Shown one piece after another: positions 11,641-22,429 of a stretch of DNA of 64,000 nucleotides; position 1 is the stretch's first letter, and each line of letters opens with the position of its first letter. The stretch is from the NCBI GenBank assembly GCA_036365515.1, contig CM070874.1, positions 249,031,930 to 249,095,929 of the forward strand, written 5' to 3'. The position numbers and the translations under genes are program-made. The notes below the pieces were generated by a model. That model searched no databases. It saw nothing but the letters and a program-made list of their open reading frames with translations, and was not told the origin of the DNA. Source of the stretch: Torymus aiolomorphi. Taxonomy: Eukaryota; Arthropoda; Insecta; Hymenoptera; Torymidae.

Positions 11641-12608
11641 TTATTAATTATTTCGTTATTTTTTTAATCTTGTCTATGGTTTTTTTGTACGACATTTTTA
11701 AAAATTGTGTGTCTTCTATACGGTTAATCGTGTTGCTGTGATAGTGAATATTTATCATTTCTGAAAATGAACGTTTAAATAAATTTTCTGCTCTATCTAG
11801 AATTTCAATATTTTCGAAATTAATAGAATGTCCAGTCTGTTGCGAGTGTGTAGCCAGGGTAGAATTCTCTGATTTTAGTTTTACTGCTCTTTGGTGTTCA
11901 TATGTATGTTTTTTTTAATTTCCTCTTACTTATACCTACGTAAGTGGCAGAGCAATCTTTGCAACTGATCTTATACACGATGCCCTTAGTATCTGGTGGT
12001 TGTAGGTGATCTTTTCCTAATTTAATTATATGGCTAAACTTGCTTATTGTTTTATCAATCGGAATGAGATTGTGCGAATATAGAATGCGATTGATTTTCG
12101 GCGTGAGATTTCTTAAAAGGGGAGAATAATTTTCTTTTTTGTGTGTACATTATTTAGAATGTTATTTGTAACAGTCGTTGTATTATTGTTATTGTTTTGA
12201 ATCTGTAGAAGTCTAATGCCAATGTATTTTTGTATAAAGTGTAACGGATAATCATTACACAATAGGAAATGCCTGGTTATTTTTAATTTATTTTCATGAA
12301 ACTGTGGATGTGAAAGTTTAATAGATTTGTCGACTAAATTATAAATTATGGCTATCTTTTGTGAAATTGGATAATGAGAATGGAAGTTTATGTAACGTCC
12401 AGAAGCTGTGCTTTTTCTATACCAATTAGAAATTATTTTATTATGATCTTTTCTAGTGAGAGCAATATCTAGAAAGTTTATGCTACCATACGTTTCGTGC
12501 TCTATTGTGAACTTTAAATGGCTATTATAACTATTGAAAGTGTTGAACATATCTAAAGTACGATCTTTTTTTGTGATGAGAATGCAATCATCCGCATATC
12601 TCTTGTAA
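11641..12608 (-). pseudogene. Penelope-like element: RT C-terminal half plus GIY-YIG endonuclease
   Basis: The reading begins abruptly at 12608 inside the RT active site (YKRYADDC). It continues through the PLE thumb-like region (INFLDIALTR, WYRKSTASGRYINFHS) in the ORF ending at 12113. A GIY-YIG domain follows (GIVYKISCKDC, ATYVGISKRK) around 12040-11940. That domain is frameshifted near 11915 and resumes at EHQRAV. PLE transcripts are reverse transcribed at a nicked target by this RT plus endonuclease pair. The fragment meets an oppositely oriented copy of the same family at 12608/12609. Confidence 0.78.
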
Positions 12609-13320
12609 ATCTACTATCAAAAATAGTAACGAGCTTAACAAAATCATAGATGCAATAGATATGAGTACAGATTATGAATTTGTTTCCTTTGATGTTGTGT
12701 CACTGTTTACAAATATCCCTAAAAACTTAATAGTTGCCGCTTTGATAAAAAAATGGAAATATCTAAAAAATAAAATCAACCTCTCAAGATCAGAATTTAT
12801 AGATGGCATAAAAATACTCTTAGATTTCACTTATTTTCAATTTAACGACAAATTTTACAAACAGATTCTTGGTGCACCTATGGGTTTTTGCACAAGACCA
12901 TGGTTTGCGGACATTGTCCTTGAACTATTGGAAAATTCGTGCCTTAGTAAACATGAAAGAGAATACGCACTTTACAAGAGATATGTGGATGATTGCATTC
13001 TCATCACAAAAAAAGATCGTACTTTAGATATATTCAACACTTTCAATAGTTATAATAGCCATTTAAAGTTCACAATAGAGCACGAAACGTATGGTAGCAT
13101 AAACTTTCTAGATATTACTCTAACTAGAACAGATCATAATAAAATAATTTCTAATTGGTATAGAAAAAGCACAGCTTCTGGACGTTACATAAACTTCCAT
13201 TCTCGTCATCCAATTTCATAAAAGATAGCCATAATTTATAATTTAGTCGATAAATCTATTAAACTTTCACATCCACAGTTCCATGAAAACAATTTAAAAA
13301 TAAACAGGCATGCCATAAGA
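12609..13320 (+). pseudogene. Penelope-like element: RT palm and thumb, inverted partner copy
   Basis: This plus-strand RT fragment contains SFDVVSLFTNIP, GAPMG and YKRYVDDC, the fingers and palm of a PLE reverse transcriptase, with an intact DD pair. It then repeats the text of the minus-strand fragment (INFLDI, WYRKSTASGRYINFH). A CAA to TAA change gives a stop at 13219, and similarity ends near 13315. Together with 11641-12608 it forms a head-to-head rearranged PLE, common for this class. The sequence on either side of 12608/12609 starts at the same active-site neighbourhood. Confidence 0.8.
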
Positions 13321-14928
13321 CAAATAACGAACTACTAATAATTCAATCGATAGTACAATAATACGTACATGATATTTGTATCATATACGAAAACTTCGTT
13401 CTTAAATAAAAGGGTTTAATTATGAATATTATTATTTCAGTTGATATTCAATTCTTTTAAATATTTCAAAATGGTTATTAGAAATAAATGTCTGAATTAC
13501 TATTTATTATTATTTAACTTTTGATACAGCTTATTATTGTATTAATTTTTTTATTGATTTACTTACCCTCCATGTTTTAAATTCCATCCGGTACGAAATA
13601 TGTAGTACCAATTCCATAAAACGAATGTGAGCATGTAAAACGGAAAAGCCATACTGCAGTGATCTTTCTTTAATGCTCTTACTCGTCATCTTATTAATAT
13701 CATTGAATTCGGATATTGTAGAACCGCAAACAAAGCAGCTTTGGCTGGAACTTTTATTGAGAGCATTGCATACCTACAATTTTTATGATAATTTTTATTA
13801 TTAATAAATATAAGAGATTGATATAAACAATTGTGGGTTGGTGAGCGGAGCCAAGCCAACTAGTACATATACACTTTATGTACATAAATCTGTTGTACAA
13901 ATAGCAATGGCGTTAAAAAACTAACACTAGATTGTGTTATTATGTACTTGTTTATCCTTTGGTAAGCGATGAAGTCGTGTTTAATTATAAATATAAAAAT
14001 AATTCGTTCAATAACCTTTCCATCGATCATCGTCAGAATCATTTGAAAACTAATAGTGAAGCCTGCTTCAACAGAGATATCCTGCAACGTATCGATCTGC
14101 TTCTTGATATGTGCCTCTTCTTGTCGACAAAGATTGTCCGTCTCTTTTTCATATAGAATTCTTATCGGTCGACAAAATCGAATGGATGAAGGCCTTTCAT
14201 TTTCTCAATAAATAATGCCTGAATTTTTGTCAACTAATTTTAATGGCACAAGTGAAGAGCAAAACATACTGGAGCTATACGCTTTGCTATCGGTAGCTTT
14301 TTGCTTATAATTTGTACCATTAGTACCATCAAAGCCATACTTTAACACTAATAAGAGCTGTTTGTTTGAATGTTCCTGAAACTGTAGGTTTAAATAAGCC
14401 ATCAACCGCGTTGCAGTGTGGTGTAATAAATTTTGAAGAGGCACTTCGCATTTCAGCTCTGTAACGTACATTCTATCAGGATAAGCACTATTTTTAGCTT
14501 GTGCAACCTATGACAAATAAATATTTTTATTTGCACACTGATGGACTTAAGGAAAGTTGCAAAGTACAGAAGGGTATTGGATAATTCGTTCAAAATAAAG
14601 CTTACAATTATTGTCAAATTATACTCAAGTGCTAGATAAGATAAATAATTATGTAAAGAAAATGATGAATTTTTAGTTCTCCTGATGTATGTTATTTGGA
14701 ATATTATAGCTTCAAAAATCATATATCAAAGCAAATTTGTAAAATGGGCTTTGTTTCTGTTTAAAATCGTCAAAATGTACTAATTTATGTGTAATGACGA
14801 TTTCAAACGTTACAGTGCCGATTACAATTTTGCTTTGATTTCTGATTTTCGAAACTTATAATATTGCAATTGCATTTTTATATATCAGGAAAAGTAAACC
14901 TTGATCAATTACATAATAGGGAACTTGC

Positions 14929-15232
14929 ATAAAAAATTCTATTAGGTCCGTCATGTAAAATAGCAAAAATTAATTAATAAGTACGTATTTTTTCTTCTCT
15001 CAAATAAATGAATATTAACCAAGATATAGCAAGTTCAATTGTGTGTGACGTCACAACCTCGGTCGCACTATTCCACTGCAGTATAACTATATAGTCCGAT
15101 ATAGTGACGTCACGCGTTATTTTCAACTTGATGTATCTCGGTTAATATTCATTTATATGAGACAAGAAAAAATACTTTTTTGCTACTTTACATGACGCAT
15201 CTAATAGAATTTTTCATACAAGTTCCCTATTA
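14929..15232. repeat. Fold-back in intron 2 spanning the inner breakpoint of the inverted repeat
   Basis: The text 14929-15050 (AATAGGGAACTTGCAT, TCTATTAGGTCCGTCATGTA, AATATTAACCAAGATATAGC) recurs in reverse complement at 15095-15232 with perhaps 80-85 percent identity. The short loop between them contains the arm boundary at 15077. Both stems end in GACGTCAC text. It lies in intron 2 of the transposase gene. Confidence 0.82.
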
Positions 15233-17153
15233 TTTATCGAAGTTTTAACGTGAAAATCTTTTCACATTGACCTTACGTTTTATACAACCTTAGTTTACAA
15301 TCTTATAAAAACTATAGAAACCGCATATTTTTTATATTTGGAAACTAGCGACATCGATTATTTAAGCTTTAGGATAAGTGAAGATAGCGGACTAGAAAAA
15401 TGTCCGAATTAGCGAAGTGGCCGAATTACCCCGAGTTACCTACCTTATTCATTAAAAAGATAACATACTGCAATGAACACAGTTGTTTATTAGAACACGA
15501 ATCTTAATTACTATTCAAAATAAAAGTTATTTATTATAATGCAGTGTCAATATCGGAAGCTCCAGTGCAAAGTTATGAGCATTTAAAAATAATGAAAAAT
15601 AGCAAAAAAAGCAGAAAAAGTGAATATATTATATATAAATAAATGATTTATTATAGATCTAAAACATTAAATACCGTAGTATATGCAGGGTATAAGTCAT
15701 GATTGGCTTTCAATGCAGAAGCTCTTATCATATTGTATGCTTGTGTACTCAGGTTAGCATCTATAATTAAAGCGAGTGCCTCTTCCGGCGATATTCTTAC
15801 ACTCTCAGGTTTCTCAGCGGCTTTTAAAATTTTATTTGCAGAATCGGGATCCACAATCATTTCAATCAATTGCACTCCACTAGGGTTTTTGTCAATTTTT
15901 AATTTCTTCTTGGCGACAGAATAACACTCCTCATTACTTATGTTCATAATTAAATATTCACTTTTCTTTTCTTGAGTTCTTTTTTTACAGAGTTCATAAG
16001 GGACCTTTGGTCTACCAGATGTACCTACTAAAAGAAAGTAGTTTTCAATTTTAAAGAATAACCTAATAAATAGTATATTTAATATTTTTCTGTACTAATA
16101 CAATTATAATTAGCAAGATCAATTTTTCTTAAACTGAAAAAAATATAATCTCTTATCAAAAGTAGCTAAATCCATGCGCGCTGCGCGCGCTCTATATACT
16201 TTTTTATTAAACATGCTAAGAATAATTTATTCCTTATAACCCAGAAATCTTTTTCTTTTAATTTTAATGCCACTTTAATAATTGACATGATACTGTACTA
16301 TATTTATTCTTCACGAATACTTAGTAATATTGACATAATTTATTGTGATATTAACATAATTGACCCTTCTAAGATTAAAACATTGCTTATTGTTTGAAAT
16401 TTTACCGTGGATTTCAATAACTAATCGTATTGTGTTTTGAAATACTTTACTACATTTAGCCATGACTTTAACAAACAAGTAGAATGTTACTTTATTTGTT
16501 TAAGCTAGAACCAACCTTAATTTGATTAATATTAATTTAATACTTTTCACTTTAATTATTTTCATTCCAATTAATAATAATAATCAAATAAAAATGCATA
16601 TATAATTTTAGATGGTAAAAATAAAATACAATTCAATAAATATAGAAAATCAATTCTTACCTGTTTTGGCAGAGCATTCACGCTTATTCGCTTCAAAACT
16701 AAAGTGAAAATGGTTAGCAAGCTAACTTGCATAAGTGCCTTCAAAGTTGTCATAATTTTTTTTATTCTTCGATAATTTATCAAACTTTTTTTTTAAATTG
16801 TTGAAAAAACTTTTCCCAAGCCTTTCTTTTAAAACAATTTTTAAATCATCATTCAACTCAAATATCTCTACCAAGTAATTTATTACTGCTTCCTTTTTTT
16901 CCATCCAATTCGATTCGATACAATTTTTTAGAACTATAAAGAGTTCTCGATAAGGAACCGTAAAAGAACACATGATGCAAGCGTAGTTTAGAGAGTGTCT
17001 ACTACCGAAGCTGAGAGTTGAATGAAAACTTAACTAACTTCTATTTCAGAATGAGTAGTCCTTTGTTTACAGTAGCCAAAGTCCATCAAAACAATATGCA
17101 TGTCAACATTGTCGCGTTTAGGTCATAGCTTATGTATTTTCAACGGGATACCA

Positions 17154-17395
17154 ACTATACACGGTATGTGTATAGTTTTATAAAGCAAAAACTATACACG
17201 GAATGCGTATAGTTTTATAAAGCTGAAACTATATACGGAATGTGTATAGTTTTATACAGCAAAAACTATACACGGAATGCGTATAGTTTTATAAAGCTGA
17301 AACTATACACGGAATGTGTATAGTTTTATAAACCGAAAACTATACACGGAATGTGCATATAATTTTATAAAGGGAAAATTGTACACCCTGAGTAA
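17154..17395. repeat. 37-bp tandem repeat, right arm
   Basis: Mirror of 4622-4860 with the same palindromic AACTATACAC units and the same unit number as far as I can count. Confidence 0.88.
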
Positions 17396-17720
17396 AAAAA
17401 TTTATATATAAGTTGTGTATAACTTAAATATAATTATATATAATTTATATATAATCATATATAGTTACATATTGAATTTGACCTTAAATAAGCATATATA
17501 ATCATACATGTATATATAAAACCATATATATTTATAAAAAATTATTATATATGATCATGTAGGTATATACATACTTATATATGAGTATATATTACCATAT
17601 ATTGTGAGATAAAGCCATATATGAATGCGTGATATAGTACTGAAAATTTTTCACATATATATGATGATATATATGACAATATATGACTATATATTAACAT
17701 ATATATATATAAATAAAATT
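17396..17720. repeat. AT-rich interspersed repeat, right arm
   Basis: Inverted counterpart of 4290-4620. No coding capacity. Confidence 0.8.
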
Positions 17721-17734
17721 ATAACTTAACCCCT

Positions 17735-17945
17735 TTATTGAGCCCATCCCTGTATATTAGTACCTACGCCCAGAGTTCCCGTATACAAGTGACTAAAGAA
17801 ATAATCCCTCTCTGGGTATAGAAACTCTAGATCGGGCTCCATAAACGCCGCATAAGAATATTTTATGGGACCCGGGCTCCATAAAAGAAAACGGGCTCTA
17901 TAAATATGCTCATGTGTATAAAAGGGCTCCATAAATCTGGTAAAA
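17735..17945 (+). repeat. Cassette M2, right-arm copy
   Basis: Inverted copy of 4066-4275 with the GGGCTCCATAAA word and the GTGACTAAAGAAATAATCCC core at about 17789-17810. It is followed by (TA)n at 17948-18008. Confidence 0.75.
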
Positions 17946-17946
17946 G

Positions 17947-18009
<63 letters not shown>

Positions 18010-18012
<3 letters not shown>

Positions 18013-18250
18013 CTCAAAGGTAACTTATGCGGACGCATCCTTAATGGGAACGGTACTTATGCGGACTTTCATCGACTTGTGCAGACATTTTTGAGTGTCT
18101 ACATAGAGAGGGAGTTATTTCTTTAGCCAAGCGTGACTTGTGCAGACACGGGTCTAATGGAAACGATACTTATGCGGACAACATACGTAAACGGATCGGG
18201 ACTTATGCGGACGAGTCTACATATGTACCTATACATCTGTTTATATAAAT
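18010..18250 (-). repeat. Cassette M1, right-arm copy
   Basis: Inverted copy of 3755-3960. In this orientation the repeated word reads ACTTATGCGGAC or ACTTGTGCAGAC, with gaps of about 20, 8, 54, 20 and 21 bp between copies. Confidence 0.75.
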
Positions 18251-18424
18251 ATATATAGATATATCGAATCGATCTCGCGACGCGTAAAATGCCCGTCATC
18301 CGTCGCGAAGCTGCTAACTTTTTTCCGCGAGAAAGAGGAGCCATCTTCGTGTCTGCCATCGCGCGTACAACATCTCTTCCGTGTCTCTCCCGAGTTTACT
18401 TTTCCGCGCCGTCATATCGTTTAC

Positions 18425-19194
18425 TGTAAGACCCCGCCAGTGTAGTGGAGGCGCCGCATAGGGCGGATGCGCACAGTAGAGAGACAGAGAGAGCGATACC
18501 GCGTAGCGTGTGCCACGAGTGGAACGAGACTGCGAGCGAGGAGCCGGCAGCCAGCCCGCCTGCCGACCCAGTACAGCGAGCAAGAGAGAGAGAGCGCAAC
18601 TGCGGTGCGAACGACAGGGAGCGAGAGAGAGTCGAGTGCACCGGCTGCTCCTTCCTAGCGTAAGTTTTCTACTCTCCTCTCGCAGGATCATTGTAAAGGC
18701 TCGCACGGAAATCGACCCGTGCAAGCTTTCTGTGCCGTGTACGTGCGGGTGTGTGTGTCAGCCCGCCGTACTTTAACACCGCGCGCTAAATTAGCAGCTT
18801 CGCCGCGAGCCGTATAGGTCGCGCGTTCGAATATTAACGGTCGCGCGCGAACTAACTAATTATTGTTCTAATCAGCACGTGCGTGGTGCTTGTAGAGATT
18901 AATAATTTTAAATATACTGTGATATCTAGTGACTCGTCGCGTTGTTCATTACAACCTGTCCTTCTCCCGGATACCGCCGCCTCCGCGGGAAAATGACTCC
19001 GCCGGTCGTTTTCATATCTGAGTATAGCGGCCGCGCGCTTTACTCTTCGAGCGCGCGCTTTTCACTCAGCGATCCAATTAGTTGGAAAGCGAAGTTTGTG
19101 TGAGATCTTCGCGTTGTTTTCGGGATTCCAGGAGCAGATCCCCGGGCAGTCATTTTGGTCTCACACCCGCGGCACCGTGTTCTAGGGCATTACA
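18425..19194 (+). mobile_element. Long terminal repeat of gypsy-like element, right copy
   Basis: Starts TGTAAGACCC and ends GGGCATTACA, 770 bp, a few bases shorter than the left copy because of CT-repeat length. The PBS starts two bases downstream at 19197. The LTR would carry promoter and polyadenylation functions. I do not see an obvious TATA box that I would defend. Confidence 0.8.
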
Positions 19195-19196
19195 AC

Positions 19197-19214
19197 TGGC
19201 GCCACAACGTTTTG
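19197..19214 (+). promoter_or_regulatory. Primer binding site, right copy
   Basis: TGGCGCCACAACGTTTTG directly follows the LTR after an AC dinucleotide. Same sequence as the left copy. Confidence 0.7.
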
Positions 19215-20155
19215 GGGGTGGAGAAGGACCCGCGGCGCGTACGTGATTCGCGGCGAAGCTTGGCGCGAAGAAGCTCAGCAGCGTAGCTGAGCGTAAGCTG
19301 CAAACAAAGGCTCTTTCGTGCCGCAGCCCGTAGGCGCGTGTGTGCGTGTGCGTGACACAGCCGTACTGTTGCGAGAGTGCGGTCGAGAGGTTAGGCAAGC
19401 GATAAGTAACCAGTAACCCTCGACCTAGAGTGCCGACGAGGAGAGATCTTGATCGCGAAATTTTTGTACGTGGGTAATTGTTTTTAGGAATTAAAATTTT
19501 TTTTTTAATAACAATTAATTTTTTTTAACGACAAAAATTTTTTTTTAAGCGATAATTAATTTTTTTAATTAATTTTTTTCTCGACTCGAAAATTTTTTTC
19601 TCCTCTCGTATTTTCGATACGAATTATTCTTTAGTGGACGGAAAAAAATTTTTTTTTTCTTTGCGCGTGCTGTTAGTAGAAAATCGAGAGAAAGTCGGCA
19701 GGCACTCTCGGAACAAAAAGTTGACTGTGCGCCCGAGTAAGAACTCGAGCGCAAAAATGCCCTCGAACGTTAAAATTGTTTTTTATTTTTTTTAGGTGAA
19801 AATTGTATTTATTTTTTGTGTTTTTTGGTGATATTGTCAGTTTTGACACATATATATATAAATATTTTCACATATATTTATTTTAAAATTACAAGTGCGA
19901 GTAGTTGAGCGTAATTAATTACAAATAGTAATTAATTACAAAAAAATAGCTTTTGTTCTTTTAGAGCCGCGTACGGGAAACCCTCGTGCGTTATCGAGGT
20001 TAAGAGCAACCGCCGTAGCTCGTAGAAAATAACCCGGGTTCGCGTTGAAAAAGCTAGCTCACGGGTTGAATAGGCAAACTCTCTCTGCCATCAATACATA
20101 TACTACACGCGCTAGTAAAATAAGTTCGTGGGGAAGCGCACAGCCAATTGACACC
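19215..20155 (+). other. Retroelement leader, right copy
   Basis: Non-coding leader between PBS and gag: a GC-rich first 230 bp, then A/T homopolymer-rich DNA around 19490-19950. It has only short random ORFs. Confidence 0.6.
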
Positions 20156-21377
20156 ATGGCCCGATCATCGCAATTTGCGGAATCTGCGATACTCAGTTGG
20201 GCCTATACACAGCCCGAAGAGGAAATAAACGAGACCATGCAAGCCCTTGGTCTACAGCAGTCAGATCTGCAGTCAGTAAATATGCGGACAGCGATCAAGT
20301 GGCTTATGGGCGATTATAGTGCCGCCGATTTCGTGCCAGAGCCGGAGCTGTCGGAGCAGCAAGCGTTTGCTAAACGCGAGCAGTCCCGAAGAGGGTTCAT
20401 CAACTTATCGTTGATGAACAAGTCTGGGTCGACTATTGTGGATCCCAATACTGACCCAGACCTTTCGCACCCGTTCATAACGCTCCTTGATGACCCGATA
20501 GTGATGCAGAAACTCTCGGAGTCTCGGAGGATGAACGCTCCACAACAAGCACATAATGCACGGGTGGAGCCAGCGGAAGAGGCAAACGGCCAGGAGGGTT
20601 CCGGGACAGAGATATTGAGCTCTGCAGCACCCACCGGGACGTCTTCAGCCGAAGCTGAGGGACAGCTTCAAAAGCAACAGCTCCAACAGCAACAACTGCA
20701 GCAGCAGCAAATGCAGCAGCAGCAGCAAATACAGCAGCAGCAAATGCAGCAACAGCAGTTGGAGCAACAGCGACGGCAGCAACAGCAACAACAGCAACAG
20801 CAACAACAGCGGCAGCAAGTGCTCCTGGAGGAGCAGCGCAGGCAACGACAATGCCAGCGCAACTACGAAAAAGAGTCGTTGTTGGCACGAAATGGGCAGC
20901 ACGGGTTCTGGCAGCAATCGCGAAACCCGCCGCAGTCACAAAACCTAGAGTGGCCGCGACAGCGTGAGTCGCGAACCGCCGGGATAGCAGTCGGAGACAA
21001 TATATTATCGGAGCAGCTACTGGCGGTGATCAAAACACTCGTCGAAGAGGTTGAAGAGCTTAAAGAGAATGTACGAATACTTCAAGGAGCTCGACATCCA
21101 ACCTCAAGTACGCAATTGGAGGGAGTCCAACCCCCAAGCACGGGCCGTAGACGAGGATCACCGCATGTGAACTTCCAAGACACGTTCACGTATGCGGAGT
21201 TTAACAGCAGCAGCCCAAGTCTCCAGTCCCCAACAGAGGCTGGGAGGAATAATACCAGAAATTCTTCCCAGCGCCAGACTAAGAATGGTGCGACCCAGGA
21301 CCCGTCTGAGAGGCATACGTATTTGCCTCAGCAGACGAACCGTGATGTGGGCCAGATAGTCCGAAAATGGCACATCA
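20156..21377 (+). pseudogene. gag: LTR retrotransposon gag (right copy, truncated)
   Basis: Same gag as on the left, here with an uninterrupted frame from the ATG at 20156 (ACCATGG context) to the truncation at 21377. The frame then runs on by chance through AT-rich DNA to 21457. It has an N-terminal region of about 160 residues, a glutamine-rich block (roughly residues 170-225 from the ATG) and a heptad-like segment (LLAVIKTLVEEVEELKENV) that could oligomerise. The capsid start (VRKWHI) is reached just before the break, so most of the capsid is missing. The upstream PBS and LTR are intact. The absence of pol and a 3' LTR makes this copy defective. Confidence 0.78.
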
Positions 21378-21399
21378 TACAATTTATATATATATATAT

Positions 21400-21985
<586 letters not shown>

Positions 21986-22004
21986 TATAAATTTCTGCAA
22001 CGGT

Positions 22005-22222
22005 TATTCTGGTAACAAATTTGGTATATAAGCGTTATTTCCGAAACCCGCTCGTTATTTCCGGGACTTACCGGAATTTCCTATGGTATATAAGCGTTAT
22101 TACCGGTAACCGTCTAGAGTCAATAACCCCAGGGTCCATTATTTCTTTAGTCACTTGTATAGAGTAACTCTGAAGAAATAAACTATAGGACCCTGTATAA
22201 TCCCGGAAATAACGGTTAAAGC
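22005..22222 (-). repeat. Cassette M5: repeated CGTTATTTCCGG word with core hairpin
   Basis: CGTTATTTCCGG-type words occur about five times, once inverted (CCGGAAATAACG). The core, on the minus strand GTGACTAAAGAAATAAT, lies at about 22138-22154. CAGGGTCC and GGACCCTG on its two sides can pair. It is bounded by (TA)n at both ends. Confidence 0.75.
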
Positions 22223-22244
22223 TCTTTATATATATATATATGTT

Positions 22245-22425
22245 GACCAGTCCGCATAAGTCACGTTCCGTTACAGTCAGGGGTCAGCATAAGTCTGGTT
22301 GTATAAACGAGTGTGTCAGCATAAGTCATGCTTGACTAAAGAAATAATCCCTCTACTTATGTTGACGTCTGCATAAGTCTATTTAGGTTGTGTAAAATGT
22401 CTGCATAAGTAGAGGTTCATATATT
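22245..22425 (+). repeat. Cassette M6: GCATAAGTC word with core hairpin
   Basis: Words of the type GTCNGCATAAGTC occur five times. The core TTGACTAAAGAAATAATCCC is at about 22332-22351. It is bracketed by GTCAGCATAAGT and ACTTATGTTGAC, which pair with one mismatch. The word is related to that of M1. Confidence 0.75.
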
Positions 22426-22429
22426 TACT

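Larger units (their letters stand above)
8089..16973 (-). pseudogene. Transib/RAG1-type DDE transposase gene, seven exons, decayed
   Basis: Exons on the minus strand: 16973-16661, 16024-15675, 14507-14016, 13773-13567, 10007-9831, 9307-9016 and 8374-8089. All junctions have GT and AG, and phases agree except in exon 5. Summed length is about 700 codons, normal for Transib. Exon 3 has KYGFDGTNG (first catalytic Asp) and PSSIRFCRPI. It joins exon 4 at MIDGK/VCNAL, and exon 4 carries CFVCG and LHAHIRF. Exon 5 has TNDGNTARRFF (second Asp, compare DIGNAAEF in RAG1). Exon 6 has YMPPSLHVFLIHG and LSEELQEGNHK (catalytic Glu, compare SEGNESGNK in RAG1). Exon 7 has SDPLITLSR and an acidic SEDEG-rich tail. 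Defects: TAG in exon 1 (16722-16724), TGA at a usually Trp position near 14214, and a one-base loss in exon 5 near 9880. PLEs sit in intron 4. Exon structure is seen directly; the family call is from remembered motifs. Confidence 0.72.
15077..21377 (-). repeat. Right arm of the giant inverted repeat
   Basis: Reverse complement of 593-6931. Here the transposase gene is continuous through the inner boundary, while the gag gene is cut at 21377 by a short (TA)n tract. The arm therefore holds the uninterrupted transposase but the truncated retroelement, the opposite of the left arm. Confidence 0.93.
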
